Assembly: GCF_026210795.1 (NCBI RefSeq)
Contig: NC_089443.1
Location: forward strand, 3,968,001-4,032,000
DNA from: Rhizophagus irregularis
Lineage: Eukaryota; Glomeromycota; Glomeromycetes; Glomerales; Glomeraceae
Length of the DNA stretch: 64,000 nt
Direction of reading: 5' to 3'
In this document: positions 25,001 through 37,450 of the stretch, one piece after another
How the letters are laid out: each line of letters starts with the position of its first letter
Position numbering within the stretch: position 1 is the stretch's first letter
The notes under the pieces: model-generated
The model's input: the letters and a program-made list of their open reading frames with translations, nothing else
Told to the model about the DNA's origin: nothing
Databases searched by the model: none
Position numbers and translations under genes: made by a program

Positions 25001-26914
25001 ATATTTGCTTTATTTAATTGTCAGAATAAAACATAAAATACTGAATTTGTAATTTATTTACTTACCAAATATTTTACAATTCATTTACCATCTTCTAATT
25101 GCTAAGTAATATATATATAAAGTGCTGATATTAAAGTTTAGAACTGGTTTTATTTTCAAAACCTAAATTTAAAAAAATGCAACTGGTTTAATCCATTTTA
25201 AATCAATTTTGCAAAACCTGATTAAAACTAAATAACTGATTTATATATATTTGATAATTCTGGCCAAAATTAAATGTAATTGGCATAAATCTGGCCAAGT
25301 TATAATTTTAGTCAAAATATAATCCTTGTATAACACAATACAAAATTTTGTAAGATATAATTATCTATAATAAAATTTTGTGTAATATGATTTACTCAGT
25401 AGCTAAACTATTTAGCCATGATCATGTAATTTAAATTTTATAATTCAGGTCAGCAATTCAGCACTATAAAGTTTTAATATCAAATTAAGTTAAAAATCCA
25501 ATTGCATCTATTTTAAATGTAAATCAGTTTTTAGAATATAAATTCAGATCAAATTAAATTATCAAAAAATCAGTTAAAACTAAATTTTAAACTGGTTGGT
25601 ACAATTAAATTGATATTATGCTATTTTTAATTGATAATTAATTTATTTACTAATTAATAATTAATTATTTTAATTTACTGATATTTAAATATATTTTAAT
25701 TCAGAAATAACTGATTTTTTAAAAAATTCTAGCAAAAAATTTAACCAGTATTTATTAACTTTATACAATTTTTCAATTATTTATGATGTAAGAATTTTTT
25801 TTCATTTTTTTTCAGTTGATTAAATTATCACATATTTTTATATTTATATAAATCTTAATATTTTTCTTTCAATTTTTTAAATTAATTATTGTTTAAATTT
25901 TTCTTCACAATATTTTTTTTATATAAATTTTATGAATTTAGAATTTAAATTAATTATAGTGTTTAAAAAATCAAAAAATACGAAAATTTTTTTTTTAAAA
26001 AAAATAAACATTTAATGCTTCTGAAGGATGAAGTAGAAAATAAGCATTTAATATTCCTGAAAAATAGAATGAAAGCTAACAAAATATATTTACACAAATG
26101 TTATCAGGTAGTTAGTCATCAAAAATTCTTATATTTGCATTTAATAAATTTAATATTATAATTAACTTTTACTAAATATTAAAAGTAAAATCTTCAGAAA
26201 TTTCTAAAAATCTGTATATAAATTGTGAAAAATACCCTTCTGGTTCTTTTGTATTTGTTATTTCATTTGAAATAGATTGTAAAAGATTTTTAATTAAATT
26301 TGTTTCTATTACTCTAACAAATTGTAAAAGTTTTTTAACAAATTGTAAAAGTTCTTTAGTTAAGGCTGTGTATACTAAAACTTCTGCTTTAGCTATAAAT
26401 CATGAAGATAGTGCTTTAAAAAAAATCTGATCTGATTAGATTAAATTAAATATATTTAATCTGCAATTCAGATTCAAATCAAAAAAGTTTGATCTGAATA
26501 GATCAGATTAGATTCAGATAAAACTTACTTAAAATCTGAATCTAATTGGATTGAATCTGGCAAATTTGATTCAGATTTCAGATTTGAATTCTGCTAATAA
26601 TTTTAGTTGAATTTATAATATCAGCTAAAATTAATTTATAATTTTAGATAAATCTGTAATTCCAGCTGAAAATCATAATTCCAACCAAAACAAATGTGTT
26701 GATCATTTCCTTTTTTAATAATAATATTTTAGTAAAATCAATTTTTGTAAAAATGAATTTGGCATTTTATGTGATTTCAATTTTTTTTTAAAAAAAATTC
26801 AATAATTCTTGCCAAGGTTAAGTGTATAATTTCGACTACTGAATTGCATTTTAATTATTTTGGCTGAAATTTCAGAATTTCAGATTTGGCAAATTAATTT
26901 AACAACAAATAATA
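22030..26914. other. Extremely AT-rich intergenic region, no supported gene
   Basis: Nearly 5 kb with dense short motifs (AATTTTGGC, TTATAATCTAATGG, AAATTTTAGC variants). About 26460-26600 consists of scrambled repeats of AGATCAGATT / AATCTGAATC. It may be decayed transposon sequence belonging to the Mutator-like relic to the right, but no ORF, terminal repeat or domain was found. Confidence 0.45.
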
Positions 26915-28791
26915 TATATTCTTAAGTAATAATAACAGATGCAGATCTATTAGCTGTACATGTTACAATTAGATTTACATTTTCTAGTATTACATATTCA
27001 ATGTATTGCATATTTCATATTAGCCCAAAATTTAATCAAAAAAGTTCAAAAATTATTTGAAAACAAATTTTATAAGTTTTTAATACTATATGTAATACAT
27101 TAAATAAGCTTTTTTTTGAATCAAAATGAAAAATTTTAATTACTCAATATCCTGAAATAAGGCAATATTTGACAAATACTCTTTATAATATTAAAGAAAT
27201 ATTTGCATATTTCTGGATATGTCAACAATTTACTGTAGAACTTCATGCATCTTTTCCTATTGAAAGTATTAATATTTGAATTAAAAGCTATATTTTTAAT
27301 TCCAATATTTCTTTATGTAAGCTTAGTAATGTAATAGATAAAAACAAATGTTAGAAAACAAAAAAATATCAGCCTATATTATAAAAAGCTGCAATTCCTT
27401 ATGTATTTATTCAAGTTTCTACTGCTGCATTTATGTTTACTTCTATTAACCAAAAACTTGAAGAATATTTACTACCTGCTATATTAAAACTTCAAAGAGA
27501 TGAAATTCACCAATATGTTTTTTATAATACTATACAAGTTAGTCAAGAAGTAATTGATAAGTTTGGTAAAGTATGTATATTATATATTTATTATATTTAT
27601 AGTACTTTATTTAATTTAACATTGCATATATTTGCAGTATGATTCTTTACCTAATCAATATTTAGAAGATATATCTGATGCTTACCAAATAACTGCAGCA
27701 TGTATGATTTCTGACATTAATAAAGATCAAATTTCATCCATGTGAGTTGTAAATATTGAAAACAAACTTATCGAAAAACATTTTGTTATTTTATTAACAA
27801 ATGGATCACATTATTGCTCATGTTTATCTCTTATCAATTAAGGAATTGTTTGTAGGCATTATTTTCAAATAATGCTTTGTATCCCTACAGCCAAATTTCA
27901 TTTAAGACTTATTCCTTCACAATGGTATTATAGTTGCTAGCAAATTTGAAGCTGAAACTACACATATTATTCCTCAACATACTATTCCTTTTCTGATTGC
28001 AATTTATGAAACATCACAAGATTTTATTACTCAGCATGAACAACTTTCAGACATTCAATTATATGGTAAAATTGCTGGCTTAACACATAAAGTCACTATG
28101 AAAGCTGTTAAAAAGAGAGATATACACATAGTACATCTTGGAGAATTACTTGAAAAATATTGATGAAGAAGATGAGCAAGATAAACAAAATGGAAACATA
28201 AATAATATTGAATTAGATGTAGAAGATGACGAATCTATACCAAATGACTATATTGTTGAAACAGAGTTGTTAGAATGATTAAAAACAAATAAAAATATAA
28301 GAATCATTTTATCTTCAATATCAGTTCACCAATGTAAAAAGCCAATATGTTTTGGAGTTTTAAGTGTGAAACCAAATATATAACAGATTCGAAAGTATGT
28401 TATACTATAAATTGGAAGGAAGGACACATAAAATGGAATATTAGCACAAAATCCTTTACGTCGGTTGTTAATTTGTTTTTACAAGTATGTAATTCATATT
28501 TGCATTAAAAGAAATATAATGATTTTATTTTTATATACAAATTAATTTTATATTATTTTATTAGAAAATCAATCAGAATCGATCAACTAAACTTTCTGGT
28601 CCCCGTTTATTTAATAAAGAAAATTCTCCTTTTATTCTTAATAATCCCAATAAACAAACTAAGCCTAAAGGACGTCCAAAAGGTACAAAAAGACTTAAGG
28701 CAAGTCATGAAAAAGAAAAGTGTACTCAATATAAATGTGGGAATTGTGGTGATTTGGGTCATAACAAGCGAAATTGTAATATTTTAAGATA
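26915..28791 (+). pseudogene. Mutator-like (MULE) transposase relic with SWIM and CCHC zinc motifs
   Basis: Multi-frame reading recovers the C-terminal half of a MULE transposase. The block IITDADLLAV carries the TDAD acidic pair, and SMYCIFHIS with QNLIKKVQKLFENKFYKF follows, then LITQYPEIRQYL and ESINI-IKSYIFNSNISLC. An open block at 27433-27570 follows. A recognisable intron (GTATGT at 27570, TTTGCAG ending 27638) joins into YDSLPNQYLEDISDAYQ. The SWIM zinc finger appears as HYCSCLSLIN-GIVCRHYF (CxC...CxH). After an acidic linker and a second intron, the protein ends in a zinc knuckle CGNCGDLGHNKRNC and a stop at 28791. Several stops and frame breaks make it non-functional. Retained introns show it is a decayed DNA-transposon copy, not a retrocopy. 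Terminal inverted repeats were not found. Confidence 0.75.
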
Positions 28792-28909
28792 GATATCAAT
28801 TGTTAACACAGTATTAGAATTTAGCAATAAAGTTTATTAAAGTTTCGTTGTTATTGTAATTTCAAAGTGTTTCTACATCTTTATAAACATTACCACAACC
28901 CTTCTAAAT

Positions 28910-29860
28910 AAAAAGAAAAAGGCTATTACATACACCATTACTCATATAACACTTACTAACACTTCGCCAAAGTAAAAAAGAAGAATCTTCATGATGTTAA
29001 AGCTTAGCTTCCACAACGAAAAAATTCCAAAAAAAAAGAAAAAATTAAGTTAATATAGTTTCTAAAAGCTATTATTACATACACAATTACCAAATAATAC
29101 CTACCAAGAGCTTCTACAACGAAAAAACCCTAGAAAAAGAAAATTTTCCGTTAATATCATTTCTAAGGACTATTACATACACCATTACCTATATAACACT
29201 TACAAATTGCCAATAAAATGAGCGTAAAAGATACCAATACTTTGAAAGAAGGAAGAAGAATCTTCAGAAACGAAATGGTTCTAAAGCTATGCTTCCACAG
29301 CGAAAAAATCCTAAAAAAAAGAAAAAATCTACTTAATATAGTTTGTAAAGGCTATTACATATACCATTACCCATAAAACACCCACCAATACTTTGCCAAA
29401 GTGAAAAGGAAGAAGAACCTTATTTAAAAACAAAAATGGCGTTAAATTTTGACTTTCATAACGAAAAAAACCTAAAAAAAAAAGAAAAAAATCTCATTAA
29501 TAGTTTTCAAAGGTTATTAAGTACACAACTATCCATATAACACTTACCAACACTTTGCCAAAGTGAAAAGAAAGAAGAGACTCCTTCAGAAACGAAATTG
29601 GCATTAAGTTCGGCTTTCACAACAAAAAAAACCTAAAAGAAGGGGGAAACCGCGTTAATATGATTTTCAAAGGTCATTGCATGCACAATTACTCATATAA
29701 CACTTACCGACACTTTTCCAAAGTAAAAAGAACGAAAAGGCCTCCTTCCAAACGAAATTAATGTCAAAAGTTTAGCAGGCTAGCGGCTTTTACAACGAAA
29801 AGAACCTAAAAAAAGGGGGAAAAAAAGCTATTAATAAAAGTTTCAAGTACATAAAAAAAA
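28910..29860. repeat. Degenerate tandem satellite, about 160-180 bp period, about 6 copies
   Basis: Successive units start with variants of GCTATTACATACACCATTAC (near 28921, 29070, 29169, 29351, 29513, 29673), continue with ATAACACTTACCAACACTTT, then AAAGTGAAAAGAA, a purine-rich AGAATCTTCAGAAACGAAA, and CACAACGAAAAAACCTAAAA. The 29070 unit lacks its middle part. The array starts about 120 bp after the transposase stop, so it could be a sub-terminal repeat of that element. Confidence 0.75.
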
Positions 29861-31711
29861 AAGAGAGAGAAAGGAAGCTAACCGTGGGATAGAAACATGA
29901 ACAAATGGTGTCTTTAATAGCTTCGGTAATTAGGAAAGTGAAAGAAAGAGGTAAAGTTTATTTTTATTAAAGAAAAAAACAAAACGGATCAAAAAAAAAA
30001 AATTTTTTTAATTCGTATTACATTTTACCGCGCGGGTAAAATCAGTTAAAAAATTTTTGACCAATAAAATTCAGAGACGCATGCCCCTGCGACATATCGC
30101 AGGTGCGATAATAAACGTCAAGATCAGATAATCTTGAAAAATTTGATTTTCAAACTCCAATTAAAGTTCTTTCAGTTTGAGTTTGTTTCTAATAAGGAAA
30201 AGTATTAATTCTGCTGTATACGTATGAGTATTGCTTTTAAAAAAATGTAGAAGTGTATTAATGTGGTATTAATTATTGGAGATTTTGCTTGTGAACTTAT
30301 ATAATTTTCGTTTGATGTAAATTTTTATTTTACTTCTATTCCGTGAGTCATAACAACCTTTTGGCTTAGTCAAGTGAAATTTCGCGAAAATTGGGATGAC
30401 AATAAAATGTAAAAAAATTTTGCAAAAATTAAGTGATAGGGTTGTTTAGATTTTTGTTCTTTAGCTGGTGGGTGACTACAATCTCCCCTTAGTGTAAGAA
30501 GCGTTTTTAAGCTACCCACTCTTAAGTTAACCGCTTTCAGTCCTTTTGTGAACCTACCAAAGTATATATATATATTGTTGTTAATAAAAATTCTTCCAAC
30601 ATACGTTTACTCTAGATTTATAGTAAATTTTACATTGACTAGAATGAGTTTTTTTTCAAAAAATTCATCTGTATATTTATTCTTACCGTATATTTTATAT
30701 CCAATAAGATAATTTTAGGTCAAAATAAAAGATCGACACCACACAAATCCAGAAATACAAAATTTTGCCGGTTCAAAATCTCGACAGGTTAGAATCCCAA
30801 CTAATACATTAAAAATTTTAGCATTGTCAATAACCTTACATTATAAGTAAATTTGCAAAAGTCTAGTTATTTTATCTAGTTCTTTCATATATTACAACAA
30901 TTAATAAATGCAATAAATGATAAATATTTTACGCAATTTACTTATTTTTAATGTAATAATTTTTGCCCGAATAATACATATGAATAATCTATTAAATAAT
31001 CTATTAAATTATCTTGCAAAGATAGATTTTTAATAATTAAAATAAAATATCAATAGTATCTAACCTGTCGAGATTTTGACTCACGGATCCCATTTTATTC
31101 ATTATACTTTTTAATTTTTTAAGTTTTATAATTTTTTTTTTATAAAAATTTTGTAAGATAGTAATATAATAATAAAATATTGAAAATCAAAAAAGAGTTT
31201 ATAAAAAAAAATGAAATATATATAATAAAACTATATAATTTTAAAATAAATTAATTTACTATAAATTCATTGATTAAGATCTATTATAAAATTTAAATTA
31301 TATTATATTATAAATATAATTTCATAAAACAAATGCCTTACTTAATTTGACAATCCAAACATTCAGAATCTAATAATAAATGAAGATAAATATTATTAGC
31401 TCATATGACCACATATTACATGACTATTTTTTCTCCACTTTTTCTTTTAAATTTTAATTTACGCTCGTTCAATAGTCATGGTATGAGTATGTATAAAGAA
31501 ACAAATTTGTTATGACAGTTATGTGGTTACCGTCAATAAAAATAAACTAATTTTGATTTTTTCATTATACTCTTTCCAAATTTGATTTCATACTATCGTA
31601 ATCACAAAAATGGAGAATAACTTAATTAATTTTTTTATAGAAATGATATACAGCATTAGAAATATTTATAAATAGAGAAAAAATCTTGTCTACTCTCCTG
31701 AAACAATAAAA
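29861..31711. other. Intergenic region with a small hairpin and one MITE
   Basis: No gene is supported. A perfect 7-bp-arm hairpin, CCTGCGA-CATA-TCGCAGG, lies at 30086-30103, and a GC-centred palindrome (TTTTACC-GCGC-GGGTAAAA) at about 30025-30045. The MITE at 30773-31079 is listed separately. The final 250 bp are the upstream region of the secreted-protein gene and hold a TATAAA-like stretch near 31668. Confidence 0.5.
30773..31079. mobile_element. MITE with 21-bp terminal inverted repeats
   Basis: The left end TCAAAATCTCGACAGGTTAG and the right end (31059-31079) are exact reverse complements over 21 bp, enclosing about 265 bp of AT-rich non-coding sequence. No target-site duplication is obvious at the chosen borders, so the true ends may lie a few bases away. 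The superfamily is unassigned. Confidence 0.75.
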
Positions 31712-32158
31712 TTGAATACAATGTTTATACGTAAATTATGTATAATATTGATTTTATCAGCCATAGTCAAAATTTCTATCTCTTATCGTCAATATCCACA
31801 ACATAAAGTTAATTACAAATATCGTGGGTATCTTAAAGACATGATTGATTCGTGCGTTAATTTTATTGACTGGCAACAAAATGTAGCATATAGACAATGC
31901 TATAATTATACGGAATCAAGAATGCTTAGTGGAGAAGAGACATCTCCATTTTGGTCAGTAGGATACCAACTCTGTACTAAAGTAAAAAATTTTCCTCATG
32001 ACCGTGTATTATGTACGGATTCTTTTTTTTGGTGGGATGACTTTGTAGGAAAAAAGTTTTGTGACGATATGCATTTACATATAAAAGGTTTTGATTACAA
32101 ACTAAGTTGGACCCGCAACAATATCAATGAAAACGAAAATTGTGTTTATCTAAATTGA
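31712..32158 (+). CDS. Small secreted cysteine-rich protein
   Basis: Single-exon ORF of 148 codons. Residues 1-24 form a classical signal peptide: two possible starts (Met1 and Met4), a basic RK pair, a hydrophobic core CIILILSAIVKISIS, then a probable cut before YRQYPQ. The mature part, about 124 residues, has six cysteines (positions 48, 63, 88, 101, 117, 144), enough for three disulfides. It is rich in aromatic residues (FFWWDDF, DYKLSW) and has one N-glycosylation sequon (NYT at 65-67). There is no membrane anchor. A TATAAA-like element about 45 bp upstream and an AT-rich leader precede it. No domain is recognised. Size, signal peptide and cysteines fit a small secreted protein/effector candidate, which is an inference. 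The frame is fully intact. Confidence 0.8.
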   Translation: MNTMFIRKLCIILILSAIVKISISYRQYPQHKVNYKYRGYLKDMIDSCVNFIDWQQNVAYRQCYNYTESRMLSGEETSPFWSVGYQLCTKVKNFPHDRVLCTDSFFWWDDFVGKKFCDDMHLHIKGFDYKLSWTRNNINENENCVYLN

Positions 32159-33560
32159 TTTAAAGTTTGCTTATTATAATTTAATAATTGTTATTCTTAA
32201 TTTATATTTTATCTCATTTTATCATACTTTGTTGCAAAATTTTTTTTATTTAAGTTTATCGCTGAAATTCGTATTTTGTTACAGTACGAGAGTTTTAATT
32301 TTAAATTTATCAAGTAGTTTAATGTTTAACCCTGCATTTTATAATTTCTGAGTCCGCTGTGTATTTTATTGTGCAATGCAGTTAGATGAACTTGATTATG
32401 TAATAAAGTCTTGTTTTATATTGAAATGGTTTCATTAGAACAAAAATATTTTGAAAGAATTTTCTTTTACGTGATGTAAAGAAAACAAAGCCAAATAGTT
32501 ATTAAAGTCTTTAATGCCCAATAAAAAGTTTTCGCATCAATTTGTACCAAATTCATATCCATAAGTTATGCACTATATAGTGAGCCCGTTTGGCACAAAA
32601 TTTGTACTGTATTTATTTTAAACTTATCCAAGTTGTAGTCCAGCTTCAAGCTATTTTTGTACATAGATTTATACCATTTTTATATCTAACCTTGTGCCGT
32701 ATATGAGCCACTTTTTTATATGTAATTATTAATACTGTATTGTAAAATTAATGTCACGTTTTCGTAATTGTAATATTAATTTATTAACATGTATAAATAA
32801 TATATAAAATACACATTATAAATATATTATACATTATAAATATATATCAGTTATCTAGTGTAAAATTATCTATACTATGATCCACAGGAATTCAAAGTTG
32901 CGCTAACTGTATTACTTAACTTTTTTTCTTTCCTCTTGTTATAATTGGATAGCCACGGATTTTTAAGTGATCAACGTACTAAATTTCCGTTGACATAGCG
33001 CCCCTGGTGACACAACTATAACAAGGTGGGAACCCGATTTGAACACATGTTTCTGATGTAATAAATCTTTAGATGCGTCTGCAGGTAAAGAATTGTAGTT
33101 ATTATTTTATTTCAGTAATAGACTCACTTCCTTAATAGATGTATCCACTATATTACCTCATTTCTTTCCTCTCTACTTTCTTTCTGCTATTCCCCCATAT
33201 ATATTTTTTAGTAGTAGTTCAACGAAATATGCTTCCAATCTTACCAATGACAGAAGCTTTCTCTCTTCTCTCTTTCCTTGCAATCAAGTTTCTTCTTTTC
33301 TTTTACTTTTTTCGTGCAGCTACTTTGTTTCTCCTTCACTATTCTTCATTCTTTTTTTCATCATTTAGACGTCAATAATATTAAAGAAAAACGAAAAAAA
33401 ATCCCAAAATCTTGTGAAATGAAATCAGAAGAGGCTATCTAAGAAAAAATACGAAGTGTGAGTACCTGTTCCGTTGTTAAATTGTACAAATTAAAAGGAA
33501 AAAATACTTATCAAGAATCAACATGCCTAAGGAGGTCCAGGGGCCCGAAGAACTGGCTGC
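32159..33560. other. Intergenic region, no supported gene
   Basis: No coding frame is recognised. A sequence matching the pol III B-box consensus (GTTCAAATC on the minus strand, 33036-33044) occurs, but no cloverleaf or A box could be built around it. Confidence 0.5.
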
Positions 33561-34770
33561 CTAAAAAGAAATATCCAACTTTTTCATGCGTCTAGACCCG
33601 TCTAAATAAAGCAAACCAAAATGTTTAAAGTAAGAATTCCATGTACTAAACCAAATAATCCGTCTAAGAAGATAAACAAGAAGTGTAATAAATGTTTGAT
33701 CAAAATAATAATTTAGAAAAAAAATAGAAAATTCACAACGAACTAAAGTAGAAGATATGAAATAATCCGAAATTTTACACAAACTTATTTTCAACCAAAA
33801 TCTCACGTGTCCAGTGTCCGATTTGATATAGATTAATTTGGTCTTGATCTTTGAACGATAGTACTCGTCTTTAGTCTAACAGGTTGGTTTTGCGGCCTAA
33901 ATCAATTCTTACGATACTCAATAATATTCCTAAGCTTAGAAAAGTTACCTCATAGTCAATATCCTAAAAAAAGAAATAAAAAGTAGCAAAATATTCCATA
34001 AAAAGGTCATTTAAAAAACCTTTTCCACCAAATCTCATCTCATGCGTCCAAAGATCTGAAAAGTTTCCTAAAAAAATGAAAAAAAAATATTTTGTTTTAT
34101 TTACCGAAATTTATGTTCAAAGTGATCCTTAAGTCGTCTAAAATGAATTATTATTTCATTAAAAGAATTAAATTTGAAAAAATATAGTCCGATTTCCTCT
34201 TCCATGCGTTCAGGCCCATCTAAAAAAATTTAAAAAAAAAGATAAATTCAAAATGTTAACATATGGTTCGTTAGAATAAATAAACTAATAGAGGAAAAAA
34301 AAACCTACTGAGAACGAAATCCCACGTGTCAAAATAGACCCGAAAAACCATCTAAAAAAGAAAAAATAGTAATATTTCGTTAAAATAAATTTAAGAAAAA
34401 TTTTTTTGAAAACTTGCGAAATATCATGGAGCCACCTAAAAAGAAAAAAAAAACTTTATAATGTTTCATTATAGAATTTGATTTTTTTTTTGTGAGTACT
34501 TTTCAACAAACGAAATATAAAAGAAGAGAAATAGGAATAATGGAAAGGAAAAAGGGAGTTAAAAAAAAATATTTTTTTTTAAGAAAAAGCGAATGAAAGG
34601 GGAGTTAAAAAAAGCTAATGAAAGTTTATTTTTAAAAAGAAAAAAAAGCGAGCGAAAGGGGGTTGAAAAAGTTAAAAAAAAGTTTATTAGAAAAAGAGAA
34701 TGAAAGGAGAGTTGAAAAAGTTAAAAAAAAAGTTTATTTTAGTTTATATTAAAGATCGAACTGGTAGTAT
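33561..34770. repeat. Degenerate interspersed/tandem repeats
   Basis: A motif of the form CATGCGT(C/T)(C/T)AG-CCC(G/A)TCTAAA with a following A-rich stretch recurs near 33583, 33806, 34040, 34203 and 34325. From 34560 on, purine-rich AAAAAGCGAATGAAAGGGGAGTT-type units repeat in variants. Spacing is irregular. No ORF is supported. The structure looks like an old satellite or multiply inserted short element. Confidence 0.5.
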
Positions 34771-34879
34771 ATCACGCGATATATAAATAGGGAAATTTTA
34801 TTTTGATGTTATTAATTATATTAAGGTACATATGTACGTTGCACTGTTGCAGTATATAGCTTGAGATTAATATAGATTA

Positions 34880-35175
34880 ATAATAGATGATAGTTACAGA
34901 AAAAAGAAATATGTAACTACTGCGAAATTAGTACGAATTTAGTATATAATTAAAAAAGACCAAAACTGGTACAAATTTAGTATATGGTTCAAAAAAATCC
35001 AAAAATGTGTAATTAATACGAATATAGATATGAAACTAGTACAAAACTAAGCAACTAGTACAAATTTAGCATATTACAAGTATAAAACTAAGTGATTAAC
35101 ACAAATTTAGTACATGATTAAAAATACATAATTAGTATAAAACCAAGCGAATAGTACAAGTTTAGTACGTTATTA
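34880..35175. repeat. Degenerate tandem repeat built on TAGTACAAATTTAGTATAT
   Basis: Five or more imperfect units of about 55-65 bp, each with (A/T)TAGTACAAATTTAGTA(C/T)AT followed by a short AAAA stretch and CAAAACTAAG variants. No coding content. Confidence 0.6.
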
Positions 35176-35540
35176 AAAAATAATTTTTTTGAATTTTATT
35201 AAGTGGCTCAAATTTAGTATATAAAATTAACAATATACACATATTCCAAACGAATACAATATAAATTACAAACGATGACTATTTACTGGGATGTTGTGAT
35301 CTGTCGACTATAATGTCACCAAATAAATTGGTTGCACTTAAATTTAAAATAATAAGTTCAATGATAAATATATAAAGGTCTTTTCCCACTAACTTTAGAA
35401 AATTAAAATTATTTACTTATTATTAATATCTTATTAAATAAGTTGCTCGCTGGTGTATTAATCACAGGACGTTACCTACTAGTTCAACCACGACTTGTTA
35501 TTATTTAATAATATACTAAATATAGTGATAAAAAATCTGA

Positions 35541-35613
35541 GATAAAGTGATTATAGCAAGAAATCCATCCACTTTTTCTTCTGATATTGTAAAAGTTAAA
35601 GCTATTAAAAATG
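35541..35613 (+). repeat. Direct repeat, left copy (flanks the Tc1 relic)
   Basis: A 73-bp block (starting GATAAAGTGATTATAGCAAG and ending AGCTATTAAAAATG) is found again, about 93% identical, at 37451-37524 on the other side of the Tc1 element. Part of it also occurs in inverted context at the end of the polymerase fragment near 37605-37630. Confidence 0.8.
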
Positions 35614-35631
35614 TATGTATCATAATAAATA

Positions 35632-37415
35632 CAGACCGGCAAAAGTAATGGTGGTCAGTTTTTTTTCCGTATTTTTCCAATATTAAGCACCCCTTTTTTG
35701 CAGGGATTTTGTGCGAAAAGTTTAGGGGGTGCTTAATTTCGACAGTTTAGAAAAATGCCTTTTAAACGTCTTTAAATTAATTTAAAATTCGTTTAAAAAA
35801 ATTTTGCAAAAAAAAGTTTCAGTAGTTAAATTCTTTTATTTGTAAATATATTTTTCAATAATAATGTAATCTTGTAATTTTTGTTTTTTTCGATAATATA
35901 ATAAAATCAATAAGTAGTCGGAGAGGTACTTATTTTCAGTTTATGCTTGATATCGTGCAAAGTAAGGGGGTGCTTAATTTCGGGAGGTGCTTAATATTGG
36001 AAAAATATGGTAATTTAGCACAAAAATTTTATAATGAAGCTATGAAATCTTTTTTTATTTTCGAGAAGAAGGGTCAAAAATACATATATTTTATTATTTG
36101 ATAAATATTTGATTTGACCTCTATTTGCATCAACACATGCTTCAAATTTGATTTTGCGTGCTTTATCATCAATAACCTCGCTATTAATAATTATGCTATT
36201 TTCAAAATTATTTTACTTTTTTCTAAATAAATTGAGAAGTGACTTGTAAATTTTTTTTCTTTTTTTTTTGTATTACCATCTTCTTAATATACTGCTTCAA
36301 AAACAATCCAAAGTTCTCATTATGATTTGAGATTTGGGCTTTAAAATAATTATGAAAAACTCACTATTGAAAGACAAATTTTCATACCACCTTAGATATT
36401 ATGAAAGTTGTTATTTTACATCTCTATTATAATAATAAGCTCGATCAATAGCCTAAAAAATTATTTGGTAAGTCAAAAATAAACATATTTTTCTTATTGA
36501 GAATTAAAATAATGTGAAAATGACCATTATTTTGATTTGGCAGTACTTTTTAAGACATAGCTTTACTTTAGTAAGGTTGCAGGCTAAACTGGTTTTTGAA
36601 TTTGGCAAAACGTCTAAACCTCAGTTTCGTGAATTTTTTTATAAGAGTTTATTATAGTTTGTCATTTCATATGATTTTTATAGTCAAGTTTCGCCAAATT
36701 TTTATTAATATTTTAATATAGTTTTGTCAAGTTTCGCGTTTACTATGGAGTTTCACCCGCAACCTTAAGCTTTAGTATTGACATTTAAAATAAAAATATT
36801 TAGAATTTTGGTATTTTTTATAAAAGAGGTATATATTGCTTACAGAAATGCAAAAAATTCTAATTCAATTAGAAAATTCCTAAAAATTTGTCTAGAAAAA
36901 GTTAACACCCTCATATATAAATTTAATTGTAATGGAAGCTATTTTGGAATTAATATTTAAAATTACTTTTTTTTCATTGCTTTTTAAATGGGCATTCCAT
37001 CATTTAATTTGGTATTGCAAGTAATGCTCTAATTGGAATACTGTATATCCTGGGCTATAGTATCTCCTATGCATAGTACTTTTCTTGAAAAATTTCATAG
37101 AATTGTATAGTATCCAGAAAGATATTTTACAATTATCTCATGATCCAGTGATCAGATTTGAGCCATCTATTTTTTGTTTGATAACTCTCATTGAGCTTTT
37201 CAAAATAAAAAAAAATCATTCAAATTGGACTGGTAGTTAGTGAGATATTCACAAAAACAGAATTTTTAGGTTTTATTTAGTATCTGGGGTACAGGTCAAA
37301 CTCCTGATTTTTGCAAGATACCCGGAATATTGTGGCTCGCTATATATGGTAGTTATGAAGTTATAATCAAATTAAGAAGTGTTATTCTCACCACCATTAT
37401 TTTCGCCAAAGACTG
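35632..37415 (-). mobile_element. Tc1/mariner-family element relic with TA target duplication
   Basis: The left end CAGACCGGCAAAAGTAATGG pairs with the right end, which ends TTTCGCCAAAGACTG at 37415. Both are flanked by TA (35630-35631 and 37416-37417). TIRs are about 27 bp with a few mismatches. Inside, on the minus strand, multi-frame reading recovers the end of a Tc1-type transposase: PKSQIIMRTLDCF (for the usual PxSPDLNPIENLW) near 36330 and KIKFEACVDANRGQIKY, the standard C-terminal signature, near 36160-36110. The frame is badly broken. A second MITE (35667-36010) sits just inside the left end. Confidence 0.72.
35667..36010. mobile_element. MITE nested in the Tc1 relic
   Basis: The termini read CC(G/A)TATTTTTCCAATATTA followed by AGCACC on the left, with the reverse complement at 35985-36010: 26-bp TIRs with one mismatch. 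The interior (about 290 bp) contains a direct repeat AGGGGGTGCTTAATTTCG, once after the left TIR region (about 35735) and once just before the right TIR. TIR sequence and size recall pogo/Tigger-like MITEs, which would duplicate TA. A TA lies 3 bp inside each border, so the exact ends are uncertain. Confidence 0.75.
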
Positions 37416-37450
37416 TACAGTAATAAAAATCTGGAATACCATTATTCAAA

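Noticed and set aside
33010-33110. tRNA or tRNA-derived SINE on the minus strand (B-box match GTTCAAATC at 33036-33044)
   Set aside because: No A box at the right distance and neither acceptor nor anticodon stem could be formed; one T-stem pair fails.
33139-33378. 79-codon hydrophobic plus-strand ORF as a membrane protein
   Set aside because: Phe/Leu-rich translation of a CT-rich stretch; hydrophobicity follows base composition and no family is recognisable.
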